Shown one piece after another: positions 53,760-62,766 of a stretch of DNA of 64,000 nt. The notes under the pieces were generated by a model that saw nothing but the letters and a program-made list of their open reading frames with translations, was not told where the DNA came from and ran no database searches. The stretch is from JAEYKI01 sp036679405 (GTDB lineage: Bacteria > Bacillota > Clostridia > Christensenellales > Christensenellaceae). Made by a program: the position numbers and the translations under genes. Position 1 is the first letter of the stretch. The number at the start of each line of letters is the position of its first letter. The stretch covers positions 8,179 to 72,178 of the forward strand of contig JAVBVZ010000022.1 in NCBI GenBank assembly GCA_036679405.1, in the 5' to 3' direction.

Positions 53760-54743
53760 ATGGAAGGCAAGACCAAACAGATTACAGATCTTTCAAAAGG
53801 CCGCTCGCTATGGCACAAGTTTACGAACGACTACAGTGTAATTCTGATAACCGCTGCTGTGGTGGTGTTTGCAACTATTTTGTCCGGTGAGACTTTTATG
53901 ACTCTCCGGAACTGGCTTAATATTCTAAGAAGCAATTCGGTAATCGGCGTGCTTGCGCTGGGTATGACTTTTGTAATTATAGCCGGTGAAATCGACCTGA
54001 GCGTGGGCTCCGGGCTGGTCGCCGTGGGTGCGATTGTTCTGGGCGTGCTGAACGCGTCGGGCAGCGTGGCACTGGCAGTGGCTGCCGGCATCGCTGTGGG
54101 CGCCGGGTTCGGTTTTGGAACCGGCTTTATTGTGACAAAAGGGCGGGTTCCTTCTTTTATCGTTACTTTGGGCCTCATGTACATTTACCGTTCGGTGGCC
54201 ATGTATTTTATGTCCGGCGGCGGGTTTACGGGAGAAGTAAAGGAATACCAGCTGATCTCAAATTACAATATCAACGATCTTGTTCCGTTGCCGATCATTT
54301 ATTTTGCCATCATCGCGTTTGCATATTACTATCTTTCCAAACATACAAAACTGGGGCGCCATATATACGCTGTCGGGTCCAATAAAAAAGCGACGCGTCT
54401 GTCCGGTATCAATGTTGATAAAGTGAAGATACTCACTTTTGTAATCATGGGCCTTTCGATTGCGTTTTCCGCAATCATCGAATCTTCGCGCATGAACAGC
54501 ATCAATGCTTCGTCGTCCGGAACCGCATATGAAATGAACGCCATCGCAATGGCAGTGGTAGGCGGCGCCAGTATGGCAGGCGGAAAAGGGACGATCATAG
54601 GAACCATCTTCGGTATCCTGATCATAGGGATTTTAAATAATATCCTGACGCTGCTGGGTGTGGATCCATTCCTGGTCAATGCCGTAAAGGGCGTAATCGT
54701 CATACTGGCTGTTTTGTTCCAGCGCAAGGAAGTCGAACAATAA
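53760..54743 (+). CDS. CUT2-type sugar ABC transporter permease (RbsC-like)
   Basis: A 327-residue membrane protein with about nine helices. Family hallmarks are AGEIDLSVGSGLVAVGAIV and MAVVGGASMAGGKGTIIGT, the cytoplasmic loop that contacts the ATPase. It follows the ATPase by 18 bases behind AAGGAGG. It completes a three-component importer for a monosaccharide-sized ligand. Confidence 0.93.
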   Translation: MEGKTKQITDLSKGRSLWHKFTNDYSVILITAAVVVFATILSGETFMTLRNWLNILRSNSVIGVLALGMTFVIIAGEIDLSVGSGLVAVGAIVLGVLNASGSVALAVAAGIAVGAGFGFGTGFIVTKGRVPSFIVTLGLMYIYRSVAMYFMSGGGFTGEVKEYQLISNYNINDLVPLPIIYFAIIAFAYYYLSKHTKLGRHIYAVGSNKKATRLSGINVDKVKILTFVIMGLSIAFSAIIESSRMNSINASSSGTAYEMNAIAMAVVGGASMAGGKGTIIGTIFGILIIGILNNILTLLGVDPFLVNAVKGVIVILAVLFQRKEVEQ

Positions 54744-54962
54744 TCAAAGAGGATTATCATGAAATCTTAAGGCCGGCGTCTGTGTGGAAGCGTTATCCCT
54801 TTGGGGCGCGTTTTGTGGATCGCCCGAAATTGGCAGGAAGGGAAACCGCAGAGATGACTCTGCCGCCAAGGGGAAGGGCCTGTATTTCTGAAGAAAGTTT
54901 TCTGAAATGTGCTGTAAAGAAAAAAACCGGAAAATAAAAGAACAGACAATTCTTCTCTTAAT

Positions 54963-54995
54963 AAATACGTGCGCTTAAAAAGCGTGCGTATTTTT
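54963..54995 (+). terminator. Terminator of the importer operon
   Basis: Fourteen-bp stem with two wobble pairs (54963-54976 / 54980-54993) ending in T residues. Confidence 0.85.
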
Positions 54996-55107
54996 CATTT
55001 GGGGGCAGCCCTTTTGAAGCGGCAAATCTTTTGCTGAAAAGCAAAGCAGACCAGTGAAAGACAGCGGAGCGTCGCGCCCGTTCATATATGAATTTTTGAC
55101 CATATTG

Positions 55108-55129
55108 AGTGAACCAGCGATAAAGACAG
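55108..55129 (+). promoter_or_regulatory. Shared 22-bp motif, copy 2 (dehydrogenase-transketolase operon)
   Basis: AGTGAACCAgcGATAAAGACAG, followed by TATACT (55146-55151) and ACTGTAT, then the start codon about 65 bases later. The rest of 54744-55220 contains no gene that I can support. Confidence 0.65.
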
Positions 55130-55220
55130 AATCCAAAGGCCGGAGTATACTGTATCTGTAAGAAAAAAATCATTGTTTTTCACATCGGGAAGTAAAACTC
55201 TTTACGCGAGGATAGAATCT

Positions 55221-56279
55221 ATGAAAGCTTTAATGAAAATGAAGCCGGGCGTAGGGCATATATCTCTGCAGGAGATTAAAGAACCTTCATGCGCTCCAAA
55301 TGAAATGAAAGTTGAAATCAGGGCGGCAGGTATTTGCGGAACAGACCTTAGAGTATATGATGATACGTTTAAAAATTATCCGCCCGTAATATTGGGCCAC
55401 GAACTCGCCGGCGTGATTGTGGAAGTAGGAGGGGAGATCAAGTCTTTTCAGCCGGGAGACCGGGTTGCCTTGCTGGGTTCCAATAAAATCGTTTGCGGGC
55501 AGTGTGAGTTTTGTAAAACGGGTTACTATATGTTTTGCCGGACCCGGCGGGGAATGGGGCATGGCACGAACGGCGGTTTTACAAAGTATGTCTGTGTACG
55601 CGAAGATATGGCTTTTTTGATACCCGATGGGTACTCGATGGAGGAAGCCGCTATTTTGGAAGCGTTTGCAAGCTCCGTGCAGGCGGTGGAAGAAGTAGCG
55701 GCGCTTAATGGATCGAGCACGGTGCTGATTTCGGGTCCGGGCCCGATTGGGCTTATGTGCCTGCTGCTGACGGCTAAAAAAAGAATTAAAACATTTGTTT
55801 CAGGCCTGGGTGAAGATGCGGGGCGTCTTGAAATTGCAAAAGAACTGGGCGGCATTCCTATTGATATTTCAAAAGAAAATTTAAAGGAAAACATTATGCA
55901 TGAAACGGATGGACGCGGCGTAGATGTCTGCATAGAGTGTTCCGGCGCGTCCGGCGCCATTATCACGGGGCTCGAATTACTCCGTCCCATGGGCACTTTT
56001 ATACAAATGGGACATGGGGCAACCGCTATTTGTCTTAATCTGGATCATGTTGTGCACCGGGGGCTTGCCATAAAAGGAAGCGTAGGCCACAGCATGCATA
56101 CATGGGAACTTATGATGCGTATGCTCAAAAATACTCATTTTGATTTGAGCAAGGTGATCACACACCGGTTTCCTCTTTCAAAATGGGAGGAAGCCTTTGC
56201 GCTTATGAGAAACAAAGAATCTTTAAAAATCGTATTGTATTATGATTTTGATGAAGGAGGGGCCTACTATGAAACTTGA
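55221..56279 (+). CDS. Zinc-dependent alcohol/polyol dehydrogenase (copy 2)
   Basis: A 352-residue medium-chain dehydrogenase. Catalytic zinc site in GICGTDLRVYDDTF and ILGHELAG; structural zinc in KIVCGQCEFCKTGYYMFC; NAD fold ISGPGPIGLMCLLL. It is only distantly similar to the copy at 44.4 kb. I start it at the ATG at 55221, because the longer frame from 55173 begins in the promoter region. It overlaps the SDR gene by 11 bases. Confidence 0.9.
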   Translation: MKALMKMKPGVGHISLQEIKEPSCAPNEMKVEIRAAGICGTDLRVYDDTFKNYPPVILGHELAGVIVEVGGEIKSFQPGDRVALLGSNKIVCGQCEFCKTGYYMFCRTRRGMGHGTNGGFTKYVCVREDMAFLIPDGYSMEEAAILEAFASSVQAVEEVAALNGSSTVLISGPGPIGLMCLLLTAKKRIKTFVSGLGEDAGRLEIAKELGGIPIDISKENLKENIMHETDGRGVDVCIECSGASGAIITGLELLRPMGTFIQMGHGATAICLNLDHVVHRGLAIKGSVGHSMHTWELMMRMLKNTHFDLSKVITHRFPLSKWEEAFALMRNKESLKIVLYYDFDEGGAYYET

Positions 56280-57063
56280 AAAGAAAACGGCGCTGGTCAC
56301 GGGCGCAAGCAAAGGAATCGGAGCCGCGATTGCTATTGGTTTTGCACGGGAGGGAGCGGATATTGCCGTAAATTATAACAGTGACAAAGCTGGTGCGGAA
56401 AAAACCGCAGAAGCGATCCGTGCGTTCGGCCGCCGCGTTTTTACCGTGAAAGCCGACATCGGCAGTACCGATGAAGTTTTTTCCATGTTCGGCATGGTTA
56501 AAAAAGAATTTGGCCGGCTGGATGTGTTGGTGAACAACGCGGGTGTGACCGGCTGGACAGACCTGTTTCATATAACGCCTGAAAAATGGGATTTTGTGAT
56601 CAATACCAATCTTCGGGGCACGTTTTTCTGCAGCCTGGAGGCAGCCAGAATGATGAGGGAGCAGGGAGGCGGAACCATTGTAAACGTTTCTACCAACTGC
56701 GCCCGGTTGGGTGTAAAAAATCTGGTGGCATATGCATCCTCCAAAGGAGGCGTCCACGCTATGACCAAACAACTGGCGGTAGAACTGGCGCCTTTTGGCA
56801 TACGGATTAATACGTTTGCGCCCGGACCGACCAACGTGAAGCGAAACCTGAGCGACGATCCTGACTATAAAAATTCCTGGGGAAGCGTGGTTCCTTTAAA
56901 ACGCACTGCAGAAGAAGAGGAAATGGTTGGGCCGGCTTTATTTTTGGCCAGTGAAGATTCAAGTTTTATGACCGGACAATTGTTTTTTGTGGACGGAGGA
57001 TGGTCTGTTCAGGGAATGATTCCCGAAGAATATATGGAAAACTCAATGAAAAAAAATATTTAA
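56269..57063 (+). CDS. Short-chain dehydrogenase/reductase
   Basis: A 264-residue SDR with the cofactor motif TGASKGIGAAIA at residue 13, NNAGVTG, a catalytic Ser in VSTNC and the Tyr-Lys pair in YASSKGG (about residue 161). NAD or NADP use is not certain. The ATG at 56269 follows GGAGGGG and overlaps the previous stop codon. It likely acts on a keto-sugar or aldonate. Confidence 0.9.
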   Translation: MKLEKKTALVTGASKGIGAAIAIGFAREGADIAVNYNSDKAGAEKTAEAIRAFGRRVFTVKADIGSTDEVFSMFGMVKKEFGRLDVLVNNAGVTGWTDLFHITPEKWDFVINTNLRGTFFCSLEAARMMREQGGGTIVNVSTNCARLGVKNLVAYASSKGGVHAMTKQLAVELAPFGIRINTFAPGPTNVKRNLSDDPDYKNSWGSVVPLKRTAEEEEMVGPALFLASEDSSFMTGQLFFVDGGWSVQGMIPEEYMENSMKKNI

Positions 57064-57074
57064 AGGAAAAAGAT

Positions 57075-57902
57075 ATGATGAACAATTTTGAAGACCTGAA
57101 ACAAAAAACCCGGCTTTTAAGGGAAGACGTCATTGAGATGATCTACAAAGCGGGGTCCGGTCATCCCGGAGGGTCTCTTTCTGCGGCTGAGATGATTGCT
57201 TACCTGTATTTTTACAAGCTGAATATCGATCCCAAGAACCCTCAAATGGCGGAACGTGACAGGTTTATCCTTTCCAAGGGACACTGCAATCCGGTTTTAT
57301 ACGCCGCGCTTGCAGAGCGGGGATATTTTGAAAAAGAAAACCTGTGGACGCTGCGGGATATGGGCAGCATTTTGCAGGGACATCCGGATATGAACAAAAC
57401 GCCCGGAATTGATATTACTACCGGTTCGCTGGGGCAGGGCCTGTCGCACGGCGTTGGAATGGCCCTGGCCGCGCGAATCAATCAGCTTAGCTACAAAGTT
57501 TATGTGATGATAGGAGACGGGGAATTGCAGGAAGGACAAAACTGGGAAGCCGCGGCCTCCGCAGCACATTTTTCCCTTGATCATTTGATTGCGATTGTAG
57601 ATAATAACAAAATCCAGTGCGACGGTGTGACCCGCGAAGTTATGAACGTGGAGCCGGTGGCGGAAAAATTTAAACTTTTCGGTTTTGATGTAGCAAAGGT
57701 GAATGCTGCCGATTTTTATGAGATAGATAGGGCTTTTTTTGAGTTTGATTATGCAAACGGCAGGCCGAAGTGCGTGGTAATGGATTCCGTCAAAGGCTGC
57801 GGGGTTTCCTTTATGGAAAACCAGGTCTGCTGGCACGGCGGTGCGCCGTCCCAAAAAGAATATGAACGGGCATTGGAGGAGATCAGGGGGAAGGTGCAAT
57901 GA
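57075..57902 (+). CDS. Split transketolase, N-terminal (TPP pyrophosphate) subunit
   Basis: A 275-residue subunit with the TPP motif GDGELQEGQNWEAA followed by VDNNKIQ and the conserved GSGHPGGSLSAAE near residue 26. It overlaps the partner gene by 4 bp, so the two are co-translated. Split transketolases are common in sugar clusters of Firmicutes; here it should transfer a two-carbon unit from a ketose phosphate produced by the cluster. Confidence 0.93.
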   Translation: MMNNFEDLKQKTRLLREDVIEMIYKAGSGHPGGSLSAAEMIAYLYFYKLNIDPKNPQMAERDRFILSKGHCNPVLYAALAERGYFEKENLWTLRDMGSILQGHPDMNKTPGIDITTGSLGQGLSHGVGMALAARINQLSYKVYVMIGDGELQEGQNWEAAASAAHFSLDHLIAIVDNNKIQCDGVTREVMNVEPVAEKFKLFGFDVAKVNAADFYEIDRAFFEFDYANGRPKCVVMDSVKGCGVSFMENQVCWHGGAPSQKEYERALEEIRGKVQ

Positions 57903-58828
57903 GTAAAAGTAACAGGCAGGTTTACGGAGAAACGCTGGCGGCGCTTGGCCGGGAAAATCCAAAGATCGTTGCGGGAGACGCGGATGTGGCCGGTTCTACG
58001 GGTACGGGCGTTTTTCGGAAAGAATTTCCGGATCGGTTTTTTAATTTTGGTACAGCCGAACAAAATATGACCAGCGCCATGGCTGCTATGGCGACCTGCG
58101 GGCTGATCCCGTTTATTTCTACATTTGCTGTTTTCGCCAGCATGCGGGCCTGCGACCAGGTTCGCCAGTCCATAGCCTATACCCGGCTCAATGCCAAAAT
58201 TGTTGCAACCAACGCAGGCCTGGAAAACAACGGAGACGGCGTGACCCATCAGGCGATTGAAGATATCGCTATCATGCGCAGCATTCCGAATATGACCGTT
58301 TTGTGCCCTTCGGACAATAAGATGACCCGCGAAGCGGTAAAAGCGGCAGCGGAGCATTTGGGGCCAGTATACATGCGGCTGGGACGGTATCCGGCCTTGG
58401 ATATACACGGAGAGGACAGCGTTTTTGAAATCGGAAAAATGATTCCGGTTGCCGAAGGGAAAGACGTGACGATCATCGCCACCGGGAGAATGGTGGAAAT
58501 TGCACTTGAAGCGCGTGCCTTACTGGAGAAGGACGGTGTTTCCGTGCGGCTGCTGGATTGCCATACTATCAAACCGATCGACAAAGAGGCAGTCATCCGG
58601 GCCGCGCAGGAGACAGGAGGAATCGTCACCTGCGAAGACCATAATATTATCGGCGGACTGGGAAGCGCGGTGGCGGAGGTGCTTTGTGAATATGAACCCG
58701 CCAGACTCAGAAGGATAGGCGTAGAAGACGTGTTTGCCTGCAGTGCGCGTGAATATTTGCAGCTCTATGAAAAATATGGCCTTACCCGGGAAAATATTGT
58801 AAAAAATGCGCTCGAGCTTTTAAAGTAA
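57899..58828 (+). CDS. Split transketolase, C-terminal subunit
   Basis: A 309-residue subunit made of the pyrimidine-binding and C-terminal domains. FFNFGTAEQNMTSAMAAMA carries the conserved Glu that activates TPP, THQAIEDIAIMRSIPNM is the substrate-side helix, and GIVTCEDHNIIGGLGSAVAEVL closes the C domain. It pairs with the preceding gene in one enzyme. Confidence 0.93.
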   Translation: MSKSNRQVYGETLAALGRENPKIVAGDADVAGSTGTGVFRKEFPDRFFNFGTAEQNMTSAMAAMATCGLIPFISTFAVFASMRACDQVRQSIAYTRLNAKIVATNAGLENNGDGVTHQAIEDIAIMRSIPNMTVLCPSDNKMTREAVKAAAEHLGPVYMRLGRYPALDIHGEDSVFEIGKMIPVAEGKDVTIIATGRMVEIALEARALLEKDGVSVRLLDCHTIKPIDKEAVIRAAQETGGIVTCEDHNIIGGLGSAVAEVLCEYEPARLRRIGVEDVFACSAREYLQLYEKYGLTRENIVKNALELLK

Positions 58829-58851
58829 CCGGAAAAAGGGAGGGGGACAAA

Positions 58852-59481
58852 TTGAAGCGTTACATAGACGTAACAGTGCCCATACGGGATCAGATGGCCT
58901 GCTTTCCGACCGATCCGTCCTGCAAAGTACGGCGGCACTGGAGCATTCAAAAAGGAGATACGGTCAACCTTTCGGTCTATTGTTTCGGTTCGCATACCGG
59001 AACGCATATCGACGCGCCCAAGCATTTTGTGGATGCCGGAAAAACAGTGGATCAACTTGGGATGGAGCACTTTATCGGCAAGGTAAAGGTGTTTGAATTT
59101 CCGGGTCGGGATTTTATTGACGCCCCCGACCTTGACGGTCTCGATATCCAAACGGGCGATATCGTATTTTTTAAAACAAAAAACAGTGCTTTTATGCATG
59201 CGGGCGTTTTCAGGGAAGATTTTACCTATCTTACCGGAAAAGCGGCGGGCATTCTGGCAGGAAAGAAAATCCGTACACTGGGATTTGATTTTTTGTCCGT
59301 GGAGAAATACGGGTCCAAAGATTTCCCCGCACATTATGCCTTGCTGGGCGCGGGTATTGTGATCATTGAAGGACTGGATCTGACGGAGGTGCGTCCCGGG
59401 ATATACGAAGTGGTTTCGCTCCCTATGCTCGCGGCAGGCGCAGACGGCAGCCCGATACGGGTATTGCTTTTAGGAGAGTGA
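58852..59481 (+). CDS. Cyclase-family hydrolase (kynurenine-formamidase-like)
   Basis: A 209-residue metal hydrolase starting at TTG behind GGGAGGGGG. The family motif is complete: SHTGTHIDAPKHF (about residues 49-60), with the metal-binding His and Asp. Relatives open lactone, amide or cyclic rings, so a lactone from a dehydrogenase step is a possible substrate. It ends 5 bases before the next gene. Confidence 0.85.
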   Translation: MKRYIDVTVPIRDQMACFPTDPSCKVRRHWSIQKGDTVNLSVYCFGSHTGTHIDAPKHFVDAGKTVDQLGMEHFIGKVKVFEFPGRDFIDAPDLDGLDIQTGDIVFFKTKNSAFMHAGVFREDFTYLTGKAAGILAGKKIRTLGFDFLSVEKYGSKDFPAHYALLGAGIVIIEGLDLTEVRPGIYEVVSLPMLAAGADGSPIRVLLLGE

Positions 59482-59486
59482 AGCGG

Positions 59487-60599
59487 ATGAAAAAAACGTT
59501 GAATATCGGCCTTATCGGCCATAAATTTATGGGTAAAGCCCATTCCAACGCCCTTAGGACCTTGGGAATGTTTTTTGACCCGGGCGTTGCGGTTCATATG
59601 AAGACCCTGTGCGGTGTGGAAGACGATATCCAAGAAACGGCTCAAAAATACGGGTGGGCGGGCTTTGAAAAAGATTGGCGCAAAGTGGTGAGCGATCCCG
59701 GCATCGATGTGATCGGCATTGCGTCTCCGGGATTTACTCATGCGGATATCGCGGTTGCCGCTGCAAAGAACGGGAAACATATTTTATGCGAAAAGCCGCT
59801 GGCCAATACCCTTGAAGAAGCGGTTCGCATGGAAGAAGCAGCCCGGATAAGCGGGATCAGGTCTTTGGTTAATTTTGTGTACCGGCGTGTACCGGCCGTG
59901 TGTTTGGCCAAGCAAATGATCGACAGCGGGCAAATAGGAGAGATTTATCATTTTAAAGCCACTTATCAGCAGGAGTGGGCGGGATTGCCTGAAACGCCGT
60001 ATGTTTGGCGTTTTGATAAAAAAATGGCCGGCGCGGGCTCCATGGCCGACAAAGGGGCGCATGTGATTGATCTGGCGCGTTTTTTGGTAGGAGATTTTGC
60101 CACGGTGGCCGGTGCGAGCGACATTTTTGTTAAAGAGCGCTATGAAAATGATGGAAAAAGCAGGCCGGTAACAACAGACGACGTAGCCATGTTCATTGCC
60201 CGGTTCAAAAATGGCGCTATGGGCATATTCGAAACTTCCAGAATCGCGATCGGTCACAAAAATGATTTGGCGCTTGAAGTGAACGGCAGCCGGGGATGCA
60301 TCCGCTTTCATTTGGAACGCTTAAACGAACTCGAAGTGTATTTGATGGAAGACGGAAATGCGCAGGGATTCAAAACAATTTTGGCAACAGAGGCAGCGCA
60401 TCCTTATATGAAAAACTGGTGGCCTGCAGGACATATCATTGGATGGGAGCATTTGTTTGTCCACCAGTATTATGAATTTTTTAAGGGGATTGCACAAGAA
60501 TCGGACATAAAGCCGGATTTCACGGACGGACGGAAGGTCCAGCAGGTAATCACATGTGTCGAAAAGGCTTCCAGCCAAAAAAGCTGGGTGGATATTTGA
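59487..60599 (+). CDS. Gfo/Idh/MocA-family sugar dehydrogenase (copy 2)
   Basis: A 370-residue oxidoreductase starting LNIGLIGHKFMGKAHSNALR. EKP motif LCEKPLANTL, then NFVYRRVPAV, and the C-terminal NWWPAGHIIGWEH that matches copy 1 at 39.5 kb. ATG at 59487 lies eight bases after GGAGAG; a GTG three codons upstream is less likely. It is followed by a TIM barrel, so a redox plus isomerisation pair repeats in the cluster. Confidence 0.88.
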   Translation: MKKTLNIGLIGHKFMGKAHSNALRTLGMFFDPGVAVHMKTLCGVEDDIQETAQKYGWAGFEKDWRKVVSDPGIDVIGIASPGFTHADIAVAAAKNGKHILCEKPLANTLEEAVRMEEAARISGIRSLVNFVYRRVPAVCLAKQMIDSGQIGEIYHFKATYQQEWAGLPETPYVWRFDKKMAGAGSMADKGAHVIDLARFLVGDFATVAGASDIFVKERYENDGKSRPVTTDDVAMFIARFKNGAMGIFETSRIAIGHKNDLALEVNGSRGCIRFHLERLNELEVYLMEDGNAQGFKTILATEAAHPYMKNWWPAGHIIGWEHLFVHQYYEFFKGIAQESDIKPDFTDGRKVQQVITCVEKASSQKSWVDI

Positions 60600-60620
60600 T
60601 GCCGAAAGGGGCGCGGTTAT

Positions 60621-61601
60621 ATGAAACTAGGCGTTTTTACAATTCTTTTTAATGATTGGAGTTTTGAAGATACGGTCAGATATGTGAAGGCCGCCGGCAT
60701 AGAGATGGTGGAGATCGGGACCGGTGGATATTCAAAGTCTGCACACATGGACCCAAAGGAAGTAGTAAAGGACAAAGATGTACGCAAACGCATGATGCGG
60801 TTTTTGGATGATCAGGAAATTAAAATCAGTGCGCTGAGCGCACATGGAAACCCGCTGCATCCGGACAGTGAGATTGCAAAGCGGCATCACGCAGAATTGC
60901 AGGATACTATACTGGCCGCCGAAGCGCTGGGGGTGGATACCGTTCTCGTAATGTCGGGCTGCCCGGGGGGAAGCCCGCAGGATAAAACGCCCAATTGGGC
61001 GGTGGCGGCATGGCCGGAGGACTTTAGCGGGATCCTTGAATACCAGTGGAACGGGGTGCTTATACCGTACTGGACCAAAATGGCCGCCTTTGCAAAAGAC
61101 CATGGAGTCACAAAAATTGCGGTAGAACCGCATCCGGGATTTTGTGTTTATAATGCCGAAACCATGCGAAGGCTCAGGGACTCGGTGGGAGAAGTGGTCG
61201 GTGTAAATATAGATCCAAGCCATTTGTTTTGGCAGGGCATGGATCCATGCGCGGTGATCGAAGAACTTTCGGACTGCATATTCCATTTTCATGCAAAGGA
61301 TTCCGCCATCCTTCCGGGCAATGCCGGCAGGAACGGGGTGCTGGATCCAAAAGGATATGAAAACATGAAAAAACGTTCCTGGAATTTCAGAACAGTGGGG
61401 TATGGGCATCCTGAAGAAATTTGGAAAAGTATTATGAGCGCGCTGGCCTCTGCCGGTTATGATTACGCAATCAGTATTGAGCACGAGGACAGCCTGATGG
61501 ACCGGGAAGAAGGGTTTGGAAAAGCGGTGGAATTTCTTAAACGGGTGATGATCAAAAAACGTCCGGAAAAAATGTGGTGGGAAACTCGCCCGGAAGGCTG
61601 A
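60621..61601 (+). CDS. TIM-barrel sugar isomerase/epimerase (copy 2)
   Basis: A 326-residue xylose-isomerase-like barrel. Candidate metal ligands: VEPHPGFC (about residues 169-176), VNIDPSHLFWQG (about 199), HFHAKD (about 224) and ISIEHED near 290. It is longer than the barrel at 38.6 kb and clearly a different subgroup. AGGGGCG precedes the ATG. It ends the last sugar operon before a terminator. Confidence 0.88.
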   Translation: MKLGVFTILFNDWSFEDTVRYVKAAGIEMVEIGTGGYSKSAHMDPKEVVKDKDVRKRMMRFLDDQEIKISALSAHGNPLHPDSEIAKRHHAELQDTILAAEALGVDTVLVMSGCPGGSPQDKTPNWAVAAWPEDFSGILEYQWNGVLIPYWTKMAAFAKDHGVTKIAVEPHPGFCVYNAETMRRLRDSVGEVVGVNIDPSHLFWQGMDPCAVIEELSDCIFHFHAKDSAILPGNAGRNGVLDPKGYENMKKRSWNFRTVGYGHPEEIWKSIMSALASAGYDYAISIEHEDSLMDREEGFGKAVEFLKRVMIKKRPEKMWWETRPEG

Positions 61602-61615
61602 GAGAGGAATCGCCC

Positions 61616-61652
61616 AAAAGGAAGCCGGTTTATAAGGCCGGCTTCCTTTTTT
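61616..61652 (+). terminator. Terminator of the last sugar operon
   Basis: Stem aaaaggaagccgg (61616-61628) / ccggcttcctttt (61638-61650) with T run. Confidence 0.92.
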
Positions 61653-61734
61653 ATTTACGAATGTGATGTTGTCACCGATGCGGAAGATTAAAACGAATAT
61701 AATAAATGCATACGTATAAAGGAGGCTGATAAAA

Positions 61735-62766
61735 ATGAGCAATTTATGGAAGGTACTTGGAAAACTGCAGAAAAAACTGATCATCAGCATTCCGGCCGCT
61801 ATGGTGCTGGGTCTTTTGTTCGGTTATTTTTTTGAGACGGGTTTTTTAAAAGATTTGATTGTTCCGTTCACATTTCTGATGGTGTATCCAATGATGGTTA
61901 CGTTAAAAGTCAAAGAACTGCTCAAGCGGAGCGATACCAAACTTCAGCTGACCGCACAGATGATCAACTTTGCAATTATTCCTTTTTTAGGGCTTGCGGT
62001 CGGGCTCTTGTTTTTCAAGGATAATCCCATGGTCGTACTGGGGATTCTGATAGCTTCCTTGCTGCCGACTTCCGGAATGACAATATCCTGGACGGGCTTT
62101 TCCAAGGGGAACGTGCCGGCGGCTGTGAAGATGACGGTGATCGGACTAATTCTGGGGTCGGTTTTAACGCCGGTTTATATAAAGTTTTTGATGGGCACGC
62201 AGGTGAGCGTTTCGTTGGGGGAAATCTTTACGCAGATCCTTTTCATTGTTTTTCTGCCTCTGGCGGCCGGGGTGCTGACCCAGTTTATACTGGTCCGGCG
62301 TGCGGGGCAGGAAAGTTTTGAACGCGATATTAAGCCCAAATTTCCAATGGTGTCCACTATTGGAGTTCTTGCGATCGTATTTATATCGATGGCTTTAAAA
62401 TCCAGAAATATTGTCGGGAATCCGGCAATACTGCTGTACTATCTGCTGCCGCTTATTGTTTTGTACGGCATTAATTTTGTGATGAGTACGGTGGTCGGAA
62501 AACTGTTTTTTGCAAAAAAAGACGCAATCGCGCTGGTATATGGTACGGTCATGAGAAATCTTTCCATTGCGCTTGCGATTGCCATGGGGGTGTTCAAAGA
62601 ACAGGGAACGGATATAGCGCTTATTATTTCGATTGCGTATATCATACAGGTACAGGCGGCAGCCGCCTATGTGAAACTGACCGGGAAAATATTCAAAGAC
62701 AGCGACCCTGTCCTTGCACGTAAAAAAAAGGAGCCGGGGAATATTGCCGAAAGAGCGCGCAATTAA
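61735..62766 (+). CDS. Bile acid:sodium symporter / arsenite permease-like transporter
   Basis: A 343-residue protein with about ten membrane helices in the BASS/ACR3 superfamily. The conserved segment LLPTSGMTISWTGFSKGN and the later VYGTVMRNLSIALAIAMG fit this fold. It lacks the CTAMVFVW-type segment of arsenite ACR3 pumps, so an organic anion or unknown ligand is more likely. The start follows AAGGAGG. Its stop codon overlaps the stop codon of the convergent gene. Confidence 0.82.
   Translation: MSNLWKVLGKLQKKLIISIPAAMVLGLLFGYFFETGFLKDLIVPFTFLMVYPMMVTLKVKELLKRSDTKLQLTAQMINFAIIPFLGLAVGLLFFKDNPMVVLGILIASLLPTSGMTISWTGFSKGNVPAAVKMTVIGLILGSVLTPVYIKFLMGTQVSVSLGEIFTQILFIVFLPLAAGVLTQFILVRRAGQESFERDIKPKFPMVSTIGVLAIVFISMALKSRNIVGNPAILLYYLLPLIVLYGINFVMSTVVGKLFFAKKDAIALVYGTVMRNLSIALAIAMGVFKEQGTDIALIISIAYIIQVQAAAAYVKLTGKIFKDSDPVLARKKKEPGNIAERARN

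Noticed and set aside
60732..61790. 352-residue minus-strand frame over the second TIM barrel
   Set aside because: Antisense shadow rich in His/Phe/Arg; the barrel gene is supported by motifs and a ribosome site.
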